A stretch of DNA of 44,430 nucleotides from JBGQAS01 sp964498605. GTDB taxonomy: Bacteria; Chloroflexota; Anaerolineae; Anaerolineales; Anaerolineaceae. The stretch is taken from contig CAZCHK010000017.1 of the NCBI GenBank assembly GCA_964498605.1, positions 1 to 44,430 on the forward strand, in the 5' to 3' direction. The notes under the pieces were generated by a model that saw only the letters and a program-made list of their open reading frames with translations, was not told the DNA's origin and ran no database searches. The position numbers and the translations under genes were made by a program. Shown piece after piece: positions 22,124-30,520 of this stretch (position 1 is its first letter; each line of letters begins with the position of its first letter).

Positions 22124-23050
22124 ATGTTCAACGAATACCTGGCAAAAAAGGACTTCTCTCTAAAAAAGATCGATCCGGACGACCTTGGGAAATGGAAGAA
22201 CAGCAAGGACAAAGCCAAGCAGAAGCTGGTCGACCTGCGGGAGGAATTGGCGGATCTGCAGGAAGTGCTTTACGCCGAGGGGAAGCACAAGGTCCTGATC
22301 GTGATCCAGGCCATGGATACCGGCGGCAAGGATGGAACGATCAGGGCTGTGTTCGAGGGCGTCAATCCCCAGGGAGTGCGAGTCGCCAGTTTTAAAGTGC
22401 CCACTGCCCAGGAACTGGCGCATGATTATCTGTGGCGCGTCCATCAAAAGGTTCCCGGCAAAGGAGAGCTGGTCATTTTTAACCGCTCACATTACGAAGA
22501 CGTGCTGGTTGTGCGGGTTCACGGCTTGATCGACGACAAGGAAGCCAGGAGGCGCTTTAACCAGATCAACGATTTCGAGCGCATGCTTGCCCAGCAGGGC
22601 ACTCTGATCCTGAAATTCTTCCTGCACATTTCAAAGGACGAGCAGAGGGAGCGGCTGCTGGAGCGCATCGATATCCCGTCCAAACAATGGAAGTTCAACC
22701 CGGGCGACATCAAGGAGCGTGAACTGTGGGGCGCTTACATGAAAGCCTTCCAGAATGCCATTGCCGCCACGAGCACTGATTACGCTCCCTGGTATGTTGT
22801 ACCCGCCAACCGCAATTGGTACCGCAACCTGATCGTCGCGAGCGTCATCGTGGACGCTCTGAAGGGACTTAAGATGAAATACCCGGTCCCGAGTGAGGAT
22901 TACACCATCTACCGCTCCCAGCTGGGTGTGGGGAAGGAGCCGGAAGCTGAGAAGATCGTGCCGAAGGCGGCTGGAACTCCACGCCTGAAGGCGAAACCCA
23001 TACCGGCTGCAGCTGCACCAAAGGAAGAGGCTGGAGCCAAGCCCGTCTGA
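22124..23050 (+). CDS. Polyphosphate kinase 2 family protein (polyphosphate:nucleotide phosphotransferase)
   Basis: This 308-residue protein has a PPK2 fold: Walker A VLIVIQAMDTGGKDGTIRAV (about 57-76), then FNRSHYEDVLVVRVHG (the Walker B region) and the lid DIPSKQWKFNPGDIKERELW (about 187-206). It uses polyphosphate to phosphorylate nucleotides. The sequence fits the group annotated as PPK2 nucleotide phosphotransferases. Residues of about 265-308 form an Ala/Lys/Pro/Glu-rich tail, probably disordered. TAGGAGG precedes the ATG. The 47-nt gap to the aldo/keto reductase suggests one transcript, but a shared function is not evident. Confidence 0.9.
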   Translation: MFNEYLAKKDFSLKKIDPDDLGKWKNSKDKAKQKLVDLREELADLQEVLYAEGKHKVLIVIQAMDTGGKDGTIRAVFEGVNPQGVRVASFKVPTAQELAHDYLWRVHQKVPGKGELVIFNRSHYEDVLVVRVHGLIDDKEARRRFNQINDFERMLAQQGTLILKFFLHISKDEQRERLLERIDIPSKQWKFNPGDIKERELWGAYMKAFQNAIAATSTDYAPWYVVPANRNWYRNLIVASVIVDALKGLKMKYPVPSEDYTIYRSQLGVGKEPEAEKIVPKAAGTPRLKAKPIPAAAAPKEEAGAKPV

Positions 23051-23054
23051 GGAT

Positions 23055-23083
23055 CAGGTGCAACGAGCTCACCTGCATTTTTC
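23055..23083 (+). terminator. Terminator after the PPK2 gene
   Basis: CAGGTG and CACCTG pair around a 9-nt loop, followed by CATTTTT. It is a short stem, so strength is moderate, but it lies just 4 nt after the stop codon. Confidence 0.55.
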
Positions 23084-23084
23084 C

Positions 23085-23439
23085 ACGGAGTGCTTCAACT
23101 GTGCCTGGGATATGATCGGCAAACTTGGTCGAACGCTAGAAAGGATGAATAGATGCTGTCCCTCAGCATGGCGTCACTGTGGCACTGGCCGCAGCGGCCC
23201 GACCACACATTGGAGAACCTCTCGGTGGCATACGGGCAGGTCTCCAGGGTCCTGGGGCTGCTCGGTCAGCCGGGGTTGGTGATGGAGCATGGCAGGAAAA
23301 GCCTGCAGGCCTTCAAGGAAGGGTACCTGCCGGCATTTCTTCCGCGTATTCTTACGAATCTTTAGCCAGGACTGCAGTTCTGGCTGGGGACGACGCGGAA
23401 AAGGCAGAATGCCTTTCACGTGGAATGGGGCATGCTTAA
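23085..23439 (+). pseudogene. Frameshifted remnant of a small TPR-like hypothetical protein
   Basis: Three pieces in successive reading frames join into one recognisable sequence. The first is ECFNCAWDMIGKLGRTLERM (about 23088-23147). The second is MLSLSMASLWHWPQRPDHT continuing to GLLGQPGLVMEHGRKSLQAF (23153 to about 23340). The third is SAYSYESLARTAVLAGDDAE (about 23346-23405), with a stop at 23437-23439. Together they look like the roughly 140-residue helical family common in Anaerolineae and Actinobacteria (W-x-L...SRVYALLGQ...AYEALARA-VAG). At least two frameshifts and an early stop make it non-functional unless the assembly is wrong. Confidence 0.6.
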
Positions 23440-23491
23440 AAAGTGATGGATACTCAGACGAAGGACATCCTGCAGTAGCTCTGAATGGAGG

Positions 23492-23529
23492 AAAAAGCGC
23501 GGTGGTGTTTGTTGTGCACCGCGCTTTTT
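23492..23529. terminator. Bidirectional terminator between the pseudogene and pheT
   Basis: AAAAAGCGCGGTG (23492-23504) pairs with CACCGCGCTTTTT (23517-23529) around a 12-nt loop. A and T runs on the two sides allow termination of convergent transcripts. Confidence 0.88.
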
Positions 23530-23579
23530 CATAAATAAGGTAGGAATTATCTGAAGGAGATTTTTTTATGTTTTTCCAC

Positions 23580-26120
23580 CTACAAGCTGCGTAATTTTGC
23601 GCCGAATTCCTTTTCCAAAACGAAGATGATGCGCTGGCGGATCTTGGCCGCATCCTTGTCGCTCAGCGTGCGGTCCGGGGCCTGGTAGATCAGGTTGTAG
23701 GCCAGACTCTTCTTGCCCGCGCCGAGCTGATCGCCGCGGAACACATCGAACAGCTCCACGCGCTTGAGATGCTTGCCACCTGAAGCGAGGATCTTCTCTT
23801 CCACCGCGGAGGCGGGCAAAGACTCGTCCACGATGAGGGCGATATCTTCCAGCACGGGTGGAAAAGAAGACACGGCCTGGGTCTCCACGCGATCTGATAC
23901 CAGTTTGAGCAGCGCATCCAGGTCGAATTCGCCAGCCAGAACGGGGTGGGTTTCCAGGTCGAACCGTTCCCTGACCTGGGGGTGCAGTTCACCACAGGTG
24001 CCGATCTTCCTTCCAGCCACGCTGACTTCGGCTGCTTTTCCAGGGTGGTAGATCGTCCCGCTGACCGGCTCAAACACAGGCGCCGGGCAGTGCAGGGCAC
24101 CCAGAAAACCCTCAATGATCCCCTTCAGGTCATAGAAATCCAGCAGAACCCGCCGCGGGTGGCTCCAGTGTGGAGGGTGTTTGTATCCGCTCATGACGAC
24201 CGCCAGGTGCTGCGCTTCTTCAGGCAGCGCTTCGCCTGCGCGGGGCAGAAATACCGGCGCGATCTCGAAGAACGCCAGGCGATCGCTCAGTCGGCTGTTC
24301 TTATGGGCGACATCCAGCACGGAACTGAGCAGGGTGCGGCGCAGAACAGACCGCTCAGGTGTGAGCGGATTTTTTAGACGCACGTACTCAAGATTGGCAG
24401 GCTGAGCCCCCGGCGGAGTCAGATCTGCTTCGGATTCCATGTCGGTCATGCGATAGGTCATCACTTCCTGCAGTCCCAGCCGCACGAGTGAGTCGCGCAG
24501 CGCTTCCTCAGCCGCCTGGATGGGATCGGGATGCACGGGAGGCATTAATTCCTCCAGGCGCCTGGCAGGGATGCTGTCATACCCGAACAGCCTCGCGATC
24601 TCTTCGATCACATCGGCTTTACCGGCGATCCCTTCCTGGATATCCACGCGCGTCGGTGGAGATTGGACCGTGAAAACCTCACCGTTCTGCTCGATCGCAA
24701 AGCCCAAACCGGACAACCCTCGCATGATTTTTTCGGCAGGCACTTCAGCGCCAATGGCTTTGTGCACTTCTGCCAGGGTGAGCCTGACGACCGGATCGCG
24801 ATAAGGCTGCGGGTAGGCATCCACCAGTCCATCTGCGATTTGACCACCTGACCATTCCGCGATGCGCTTTAATCCCAGAAGCACCGCCTGCTGTGCCAGC
24901 GCGGGGTGAATTCCACGCGCGAAACGAAAGGCCGCCTCCGAGCTTAATTTCTGGCTGGCTGACGTGCGGCGGATGTTGATGTAATTCCAGGCTGCCCCTT
25001 CAAGCAGGACCGTCCTGGTCTGCGGGGTGACCTCGCTTTCCATGCCGCCCATCACACCCGCAATGGATAATGCCCCTGCCGTGTCACAGACAAGAATGGC
25101 ATGCTCATCCAGCGTTCGTTCCACGCCATCCAGGGTCATGATTCTTTCACCAGGTTTTGCCGCTCGCGTGATGATCGTGGGCGTTTTACCTTTTGCCCGC
25201 TCCTTCAGCGCATCAAAATCAAAGGCGTGCAGCGGTTGACCTGTTTCCAGCATGACATAGTTGGTGGCATCCACGATGCTGTTGATGGGGCGCATCCCTG
25301 ACAGCCTGAGCCTGCGCTGCACCCAGTACGGGCTGGGGCAAGGCCGGGTGTCGTTGATCAGACCAGCCATGAAGCGTGGATTCAACCGCGGATCCTCGAT
25401 CCGGATGTCCACCTGACCTTTGATGGAAGCGGAAGAGGTTTTTACCTTCAGATCGGGCAGCCGCAGGGGCGCACCGGTCGCCGCGGACAGCTCCCGAGCC
25501 ACACCGAGCACACTTGCGTTGCGGATCATGTTCGGCAGAATGCCGATATCCAGAACCGCGTCGCCCATGTATTCTGACAGCGGTGTACCGCTGGGAGCGT
25601 CCGCGTCCAGGATGATCACTCCTTCATGCTCTTCGGAGATACCCAGTTCTTTCTCCGAGCAAACCATGGAGAAGGATTCGACCCCGCGGATGACCGCTTT
25701 CTTCAGCGTGGTCGGAATATTACCAGGCTGATGACCATCGTAGAGCGTGGCTCCTTCCCGCGCATAAGCCACCTTGAGCGGCTGTTCCAGCGCCCCCTTG
25801 CCTTTGTATTCATAAAGGTTCGGAGCACCCGTCAGAACAACCAGCTCCTGGCTGCCATCGAAAAGCCTGCACAGCACAAGCCGGTCAGCATTGGGGTGCG
25901 GCATCACCTCCCGGATCTCCGCCACCACGAACTTATCTTCCGCCCAGCTCAGCCCCTGCATGGAAAATTCATGCGCTCCAGCGTCATGCTCTGGCATTGG
26001 CAGGCCGATCACCCGGATGCTGTTCACCTCCAGTCCCAGGTCCGTCAGGGTTTTGGCGAGATTTTCAAGCGGCAGTTCAATCTCGACAAACTCTTTTAAC
26101 CATGAAAGCACAAGATTCAT
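23580..26120 (-). CDS. pheT: Phenylalanyl-tRNA synthetase beta subunit
   Basis: This 846-residue full-length beta subunit starts with MNLVLSWLKEFVEIELPLEN. An EMAPII-like tRNA-binding domain follows (about 40-160, FVVAEIREVMPHPNADRLVL). The B3/4 editing region runs about 215-395, the B5 domain about 415-490, and a catalytic-like core carries SVLRRTLLSSVLDVA. The C-terminal FDX-ACB anticodon-binding domain runs about 755-846 (SSFPPVLEDIALIVDESLPA). It forms the (alpha-beta)2 enzyme with PheS. It starts 8 nt after the pheS stop and belongs to the same T-box-controlled transcript. Confidence 0.98.
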   Translation of the reverse strand: MNLVLSWLKEFVEIELPLENLAKTLTDLGLEVNSIRVIGLPMPEHDAGAHEFSMQGLSWAEDKFVVAEIREVMPHPNADRLVLCRLFDGSQELVVLTGAPNLYEYKGKGALEQPLKVAYAREGATLYDGHQPGNIPTTLKKAVIRGVESFSMVCSEKELGISEEHEGVIILDADAPSGTPLSEYMGDAVLDIGILPNMIRNASVLGVARELSAATGAPLRLPDLKVKTSSASIKGQVDIRIEDPRLNPRFMAGLINDTRPCPSPYWVQRRLRLSGMRPINSIVDATNYVMLETGQPLHAFDFDALKERAKGKTPTIITRAAKPGERIMTLDGVERTLDEHAILVCDTAGALSIAGVMGGMESEVTPQTRTVLLEGAAWNYINIRRTSASQKLSSEAAFRFARGIHPALAQQAVLLGLKRIAEWSGGQIADGLVDAYPQPYRDPVVRLTLAEVHKAIGAEVPAEKIMRGLSGLGFAIEQNGEVFTVQSPPTRVDIQEGIAGKADVIEEIARLFGYDSIPARRLEELMPPVHPDPIQAAEEALRDSLVRLGLQEVMTYRMTDMESEADLTPPGAQPANLEYVRLKNPLTPERSVLRRTLLSSVLDVAHKNSRLSDRLAFFEIAPVFLPRAGEALPEEAQHLAVVMSGYKHPPHWSHPRRVLLDFYDLKGIIEGFLGALHCPAPVFEPVSGTIYHPGKAAEVSVAGRKIGTCGELHPQVRERFDLETHPVLAGEFDLDALLKLVSDRVETQAVSSFPPVLEDIALIVDESLPASAVEEKILASGGKHLKRVELFDVFRGDQLGAGKKSLAYNLIYQAPDRTLSDKDAAKIRQRIIFVLEKEFGAKLRSL

Positions 26121-26128
26121 AACGACCT

Positions 26129-27324
26129 CTAAAATTGTTCTAAGAAGCGGATGTCATTCGCGTAGAAATTACGGATTTCTTCCACGCGGTTGCGCAGCAT
26201 TGCCACGCGTTCCACGCCCATGCCAGCAGCGAACCCCGAGTAGATTTCGGGATCGTACCCGCCGTTCTGCAGTACGCGCGGGTGCACCATCCCGCAGCCC
26301 ATGATCTCCAGCCATCCTGTATTGCTGCAGACGCGGCAACCCTTGCCGCTGCAGAGAAAGCATTCGATATCCACTTCACCGCTGGGCTCCGTGAACGGAA
26401 AGTAGGAGGGCCTGAGACGCGTACGAACTTCAGCGCCGTACATGGATCGGGCAAATTCCTCTACCGTTCCCTTCAGATGTGCCAGGCTGATGTTTTTCCC
26501 CACCGCCAGCACTTCGACCTGGAGAATCTGGCTTTCATGGCGCGCGTCCATCTGCTCGTAGCGGTAGCACATGCCAGGCANNNNNNNNNNNNNNNNNNNN
26601 NNNNNNNNNNNNNNNNNNNNNNNNNNNNNNNNNNNNNNNNNNNNNNNNNNNNNNNNNNNNNNNNNNNNNNNNNNNNNNNNATCTGGCTTTCATGGCGCGC
26701 GTCCATCTGCTCGTAGCGGTAGCACATGCCAGGCAGAATGGCACGGATCGGTTCCGGGGCGTACTGGCGCATCACGTGGATCTGCCCTGGAGAGGTGTGC
26801 GTGCGCAGGATCACACCGTCCTGATACGTGTGGAAAGTGTCCCACATGTCACGGGCGGGGTGATAGGCCGGAATGTTAAGCAGTTCGAAATTATATTCGT
26901 CCGTCTCGACCTCGCGCGTGCGATAGACCTGGAAACCCATCTCAGCGAAGATTTCAATGATGCGGCGGAGAGTCTGCTGCAAAGGATGCAGCCTGCCGAT
27001 AAAGGGTTTATTGCCAGGCAGCGTCACGTCCAGCTTTTCCTGCGCGAGGTTGGTTCGCAGCTGAGCTGCGCTGATGGTTTTCTGGCGCTCATCGAAGGCT
27101 GCTTCCAGAGCGATCTTGACCTGGTTGGCCTTTTGTCCCACCAGGGGGCGGGTTTCTTTGTCCAAGGCGCCCAGCTTCGTGAAAACCTGCATCACACTCG
27201 CGCTCCGACCCAGGTGAACGGATTTCCAGGCTGCCAGCTCATCTGGATGGTTGACCTTCTCCAGCTCTGCTAAAGCCAGTTCCCGGTTCTGTTCCAGATC
27301 GATGAGTAGGGGGTGTTGACTCAT
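26129..27324 (-). CDS. pheS: Phenylalanyl-tRNA synthetase alpha subunit (interrupted by an assembly gap)
   Basis: This is the catalytic class II subunit. The N-terminal coiled coil (about 1-90) precedes the core with YRYEQMDARHESQ and a CFLCSGKGC/RVCSNTGWLEIMG segment, ending GFAAGMGVERVAMLRNRVEE. The gap 26581-26680 lies inside the gene and is flanked by the same 55 bases on both sides (26526-26580 and 26681-26735). Joining 27324-26681 directly to 26525-26129 gives 1041 nt, exactly 347 codons, so the true product is 346 residues, the normal PheS size. The gene is therefore intact in the organism. GGAGGA lies before the ATG. Confidence 0.96.
26526..26735. other. Assembly gap with duplicated 55-bp flanks
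   Basis: One hundred N (26581-26680) separate two exact copies of the same 55 bases. This is the signature of two contigs that share a k-mer overlap but were scaffolded instead of merged. It is not a biological repeat. Confidence 0.93.
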
Positions 27325-27343
27325 ACTTCCTCCAATTTAAAAT

Positions 27344-27600
27344 GAAACCGTCCCTGCCAATGGGACGGGGTTTCTCCGCGGTACCACCCAAATTCGCTTT
27401 TCAGCGCTCTCACGCCCACGGCATGATCACCCATGGGCTCGCGCTCATAACGCTGCGCCTGCGGCCCGAACTACTGCTTGTTCACCCGGGCGGCTCGGGA
27501 GGGAACTTCGCTGCGATGGAACCGCGAAACGCTTTCAACCAGGGCGTTTCTTCTCTGTCAGCCCGTTTGGCAGTTACTTTCCTCTTTCTCAGCCGATCGC
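27344..27600 (-). promoter_or_regulatory. T-box riboswitch (tRNA-Phe) controlling pheST
   Basis: The conserved T-box TGGGTGGTACCGCGGA is at 27375-27390 on the - strand. It is followed by a terminator stem CCGTCCC/GGGACGG (27348-27354 with 27362-27368) and a T-rich run. Stem I can close with GCGAT/ATCGC, placing a TTC (Phe) codon at 27519-27521 in the specifier position. Uncharged tRNA-Phe would stabilise the antiterminator and switch on pheS-pheT. The specifier was chosen by eye from the pairing at the base of stem I. Confidence 0.92.
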
Positions 27601-27605
27601 CTTCT

Positions 27606-27633
27606 ATTATCGCCCAACCTGACCAAATGTCAA
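27606..27633 (-). promoter_or_regulatory. Promoter of the pheST T-box transcript
   Basis: On the - strand the -35 box is TTGACA (27628-27633), the spacer is 16 nt and the -10 box is GATAAT (27606-27611). It lies right after the pyrH stop, so pheST is an independent transcription unit. Confidence 0.85.
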
Positions 27634-27647
27634 GTAAGGCGCGCTGT

Positions 27648-28367
27648 TCAATTTACGCTGATCAGTGTGCCGGCCGGCTCTCCAAAAAGAGCCCGGCGCA
27701 GAGCTTTCTCGTCCCATAAATTGAGCACCATGATGGGCAGTTTATTTTCCATGCACAACGAGATCGCTGTATTGTCCATCACTTCCAGTTTTTTATTCAA
27801 CATTTCCAGGTATGTCAGCTTGTCGAATTTTTTCGCCTGCTTGTTGTGCACCGGGTCGCAATCATATACCCCGTCCACCTTGGTGGCCTTGATGAGCACA
27901 TCCGCGTTCATTTCCATGGCGCGCAGCGCCGCGGCTGTGTCCGTGGAAAAGTAGGGATTGCCTGTCCCTCCTCCGAAGATAACAACGCGCCCCTTCTCCA
28001 TGTGGCGGATGGCACGACGCCGGATATAAGGTTCTGCCACAGCGCGCATTTCGATCGCGGACTGCACCCGCGTCACCACGCCAAGTCCTTCCATGGCGTC
28101 CATCAGGGAGAGCGCGTTCATCACTGTCGCCAGCATGCCCATGTAATCAGCAGTCGCCCGGTCCATACCCTTTTCAAGCCCGACCCGTCCGCGCCACAGA
28201 TTGCCCGCGCCGATCACGATGGCGACATCCACACCAAGTTCACGTACATCGCGAACGCGGCGGGCGATATCCACAGAGCGATCGATGTTGATCCCCTCGC
28301 CATTATCGCTGCCCAGGGCTTCCCCGCTCAGCTTCAAAAGGATGCGATGATATTTGAGGCTTTCCAT
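27648..28367 (-). CDS. pyrH: Uridylate kinase (UMP kinase)
   Basis: This 239-residue member of the amino acid kinase fold begins YHRILLKLSGEALGSDNGEG. The nucleotide-binding glycines are in AIVIGAGNLWRG (about 49-60). The later motif is KGRVVIFGGGTGNPYFSTDT (about 124-143). It makes UDP from UMP and is normally hexameric and allosterically controlled. AAGGAG precedes the ATG. It follows rpsB-tsf in the usual bacterial order but is separated from tsf by a terminator. No frr follows; pheST is next instead. Confidence 0.97.
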   Translation of the reverse strand: MESLKYHRILLKLSGEALGSDNGEGINIDRSVDIARRVRDVRELGVDVAIVIGAGNLWRGRVGLEKGMDRATADYMGMLATVMNALSLMDAMEGLGVVTRVQSAIEMRAVAEPYIRRRAIRHMEKGRVVIFGGGTGNPYFSTDTAAALRAMEMNADVLIKATKVDGVYDCDPVHNKQAKKFDKLTYLEMLNKKLEVMDNTAISLCMENKLPIMVLNLWDEKALRRALFGEPAGTLISVN

Positions 28368-28403
28368 TCAGGCTCCTTGTCTTAAGTGATGATAGACGCT
28401 CTC

Positions 28404-28409
28404 ATTATA
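28404..28409 (-). promoter_or_regulatory. Possible pyrH -10 box
   Basis: A perfect TATAAT lies on the - strand 37 nt before the pyrH start. The best -35 match at 17-nt spacing is poor (TCGTTT, inside the tsf terminator), so activity is uncertain. Confidence 0.45.
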
Positions 28410-28412
28410 CAG

Positions 28413-28443
28413 AAAAAGAGCCAATCAAACGATTGGCTCTTTT
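28413..28443 (-). terminator. Terminator of rpsB-tsf
   Basis: GAGCCAATC/GATTGGCTC with flanking A/T pairs (13 bp in total) closes a 4-nt loop, followed on the - strand by TTTTTC. It lies 5 nt after the tsf stop. Confidence 0.9.
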
Positions 28444-28447
28444 GGTT

Positions 28448-29062
28448 TTAAGCTTCTTCCTCCGCGCTGGCTTCACCCAGCCCCCAACGGGTAAAGCGGC
28501 GGATGACAATGTTCTCTCCAAGCGCCACCACGGTCTGGTTGATGAGGTCCTGCACAGTCATGGACTCGTCGCGGATGTAAGGCTGCATCAGCAGCACGGT
28601 TTCGGCTTTGTATTTCTTGATATTTCCTTCCACGATGCGCGGGATAATGTTCTCAGGTTTGCCTTCTTCCCTGGCTTTGGCTTCGTATATCTTCGTCTCG
28701 TGCTCGATGGCGTCTGCCGGGATGTCGTTCTCGCTGATGTAAAGCGGGCTGGACGCGGCGATCTGCAGCGCCAGTTCATGCGCCAGTTTGCGGAAGGCTT
28801 CCGCGCGGCCGACAAAATCTGTTTCGCAGTTCACTTCCACCATCACACCCACGCGTCCGTTCCCGTGGGAGTAAAGTTCGACCACGCCTTCGGATGCCTG
28901 GCGCGTGGCGCGTTTGGCTGCCATTGCCAGACCTTTTTCACGCAGGATGTCCACTGCCTTGCTCATGTCGCCGGCTGCGCTTTCCAGCGCTTTGCGGCAC
29001 TCGAGGATGCCAGCGCCGGTGGATTCCCGCAGTTGTTTTACTTGTTCGGTTGTGATTGCCAT
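28448..29062 (-). CDS. tsf: Elongation factor Ts
   Basis: This 204-residue EF-Ts has an N-terminal UBA-like domain (ITTEQVKQLRESTGAGILEC, about 3-22). The core follows with GRVGVMVEVNCETDFVGRAE (about 69-88), which includes the TDFV contact with EF-Tu. It is one of the short EF-Ts forms (about 200 residues versus 283 in E. coli), with a reduced C-terminal core. It catalyses GDP release from EF-Tu. It begins 36 nt after rpsB, the standard partner, and ends at a strong terminator. Confidence 0.97.
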   Translation of the reverse strand: MAITTEQVKQLRESTGAGILECRKALESAAGDMSKAVDILREKGLAMAAKRATRQASEGVVELYSHGNGRVGVMVEVNCETDFVGRAEAFRKLAHELALQIAASSPLYISENDIPADAIEHETKIYEAKAREEGKPENIIPRIVEGNIKKYKAETVLLMQPYIRDESMTVQDLINQTVVALGENIVIRRFTRWGLGEASAEEEA

Positions 29063-29098
29063 TGATTGATCCTGTTCAGTTCTCAGCGCGGGTGAGCC

Positions 29099-30136
29099 TT
29101 ATTCGGCTTCTTCCTCACTGGTGGTGGGTTTGCTTCGTTTGGTTTTCTTCTTGGGTTCTTCGGCTGGAATCTCAACCTTCTCGGGTTCTTCAGCCTGTAC
29201 CTTTACCTTCCGGGGTTTTTCAGCCGGAGCCTCAACCTTCTCAGGTTCCTCAACAAATGTCTCAACTTTGGTCGGTTCTTCTGTAGCCACATCTTCTTGA
29301 ACCTGTAATTCTTCCGCTTTGGCTTTGCTCATCTTTGCCAGCGTGGCTTCGCCAAGGATGATTTCATCATCAATGTCTTCTTCAAGTCCGCCGATCGAAA
29401 TGGTTTCGTCTTCAGCGTGTGCGCCGGTCTCGGGCACAAACTCGTCCTTGCGCATGGCGATGCCTTCCAACGCGGCGTCTGCCATTTTGGAAACGAGCAG
29501 TTTTATGGCGCGGATGGCATCATCATTGGAGGGAATGGGGTAATCGACATGACTGGGATCGCAGTTGGTGTCCACCAGCGCGATGACAGGAATGCCCTTG
29601 ATGTTGGCTTCGTGCACGGCGGTGGCTTCGCGCATCACATCAACAACGAAGACAAGATTTGGGGTGGTTGTCATCTTGCGCACGCCGCCCAGCACAATCG
29701 TCAGGCGGTCTATCTCGCGCTGGTTCATCAGGCCTTCTTTTTTGGTGAGCTGCTTGATCTCACCCGTGTCGCGCATTTTTTCCAGTCGTTCCAGTTCCAT
29801 GATGCGCTTGTACATGGTTTGCCAGTTGGTGATCATGCCGCCCAGCCAGCGTTCCACCACATAGGGCATACCAGCCCGTTCGGCTTCTTCTTTGATGGTT
29901 TCCTGCGCCTGGCGCTTGGTACCGATGAACATCACAGTGCCGCCAGCGGCAACGGTATCGCGGATCAGGTTGTAAGCGGTGGTGATGCATTTGACCGTCT
30001 GCTGCAGGTCGATGATGTGGATGCCGTTGCGTTCGGTGAAGATAAAGGGTTTCATTGCTGGATGCCACTTGTTGGTGCGGTGACCGAAGTGAACCCCGCT
30101 CTCCAGCAATGCTTTCATGGAAATAACAGTACTCAT
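29099..30136 (-). CDS. rpsB: 30S ribosomal protein S2 with repetitive C-terminal tail
   Basis: The protein is 345 residues from the ATG at 30136, which follows AAAGGAG. The S2 core (about 1-225) has MKALLESGVHFGHRTNKWHP, FTERNGIHIIDLQQTVK and PVIALVDTNCDPSHVDYPIP. An acidic linker follows. Residues 286-335 then form five 10-residue repeats of the type E-E-P-x-K-V-E-x-x-A, and the tail ends basic-acidic. The core length is normal, while the tail of about 110 residues is extra. An upstream in-frame start at 30202 is rejected because it lies in the leader and lacks a binding site. Confidence 0.96.
   Translation of the reverse strand: MSTVISMKALLESGVHFGHRTNKWHPAMKPFIFTERNGIHIIDLQQTVKCITTAYNLIRDTVAAGGTVMFIGTKRQAQETIKEEAERAGMPYVVERWLGGMITNWQTMYKRIMELERLEKMRDTGEIKQLTKKEGLMNQREIDRLTIVLGGVRKMTTTPNLVFVVDVMREATAVHEANIKGIPVIALVDTNCDPSHVDYPIPSNDDAIRAIKLLVSKMADAALEGIAMRKDEFVPETGAHAEDETISIGGLEEDIDDEIILGEATLAKMSKAKAEELQVQEDVATEEPTKVETFVEEPEKVEAPAEKPRKVKVQAEEPEKVEIPAEEPKKKTKRSKPTTSEEEAE
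29132..29281 (-). repeat. Five 30-bp in-frame repeats in the rpsB tail
   Basis: The 3' part of rpsB holds five consecutive 30-bp units encoding E-(E/K)-P-(T/E/R/K)-K-(V/K)-x-x-x-(A/V/S). Units 2, 3 and 4 are the most alike and unit 5 is the most diverged. The product is a highly charged, proline-spaced, probably disordered tail. Confidence 0.85.
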
Positions 30137-30256
30137 GTTGCTCCTTTGCGTTTTTCTTCCGCTGCTTTCCTCCCCGGCTGGAACTGCTGGTATCAGCAGC
30201 ACGCCCAGTCAGGTCAAACAGCGTGGATATTTGCCCTGTTCTGCAGAGCGGGCTGG

Positions 30257-30286
30257 AGTATACCACAGTTCTGGCGCGCTTGTCTA
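30257..30286 (-). promoter_or_regulatory. rpsB-tsf promoter
   Basis: On the - strand, TAGACA (30281-30286), an 18-nt spacer and TATACT (30257-30262). It would give a leader of about 115 nt before rpsB, room for S2-type feedback, although no known S2 leader motif was recognised. Confidence 0.7.
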
Positions 30287-30472
30287 GAAAATCGCAGCGG
30301 TTCAGTGCAAGTATCTCTACAGGGTAGTCATCGGTTGCAATGATCTGTTGCCAAGGCGAACCGTGAGAGTCAACCACGAATTGCACCAGATGACGACACT
30401 CTTGCTCCGCAAAATTTGACAATGAAGCTCGGGGCTGTAAGAAAACCACACCCCAACCAGGCAGATCGAGCT

Positions 30473-30500
30473 TTGTTTTTTTGCGTGATATTGGTACACT
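30473..30500 (+). promoter_or_regulatory. Possible promoter of the flavoprotein gene
   Basis: TTGTTT (30473-30478), a 16-nt spacer and TACACT (30495-30500), 20 nt before the GTG start. Both boxes are imperfect. Confidence 0.45.
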
Positions 30501-30520
30501 GGATCAGAAAGAGGTGACTT

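Larger units (their letters stand above)
30137..30520. other. Divergent intergenic region, rpsB / flavoprotein gene
   Basis: This 384-base stretch holds the rpsB leader on the - strand, about 110 nt long, with a small CTGCTG/CAGCAG hairpin at 30184-30199. It also holds the rpsB promoter and a likely + strand promoter near 30473-30500. Between 30300 and 30450 a - strand frame reads like coding sequence in places (for example ECRHLVQFVVDSHG), but it has no start site or recognisable family. No gene is called. Confidence 0.5.

Noticed and set aside
26526..26735. Direct repeat in pheS as a biological duplication
   Set aside because: The copies abut an N gap exactly at both sides, and collapsing them restores the reading frame.
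29132..29281. Tandem repeat as a CRISPR or mobile element
   Set aside because: The units are directly adjacent without spacers and keep the rpsB frame.
30300..30449. Coding-like - strand frame upstream of rpsB
   Set aside because: No start, stop or family could be supported, and it runs into the rpsB promoter. It could be a decayed fragment, but the evidence is too thin.
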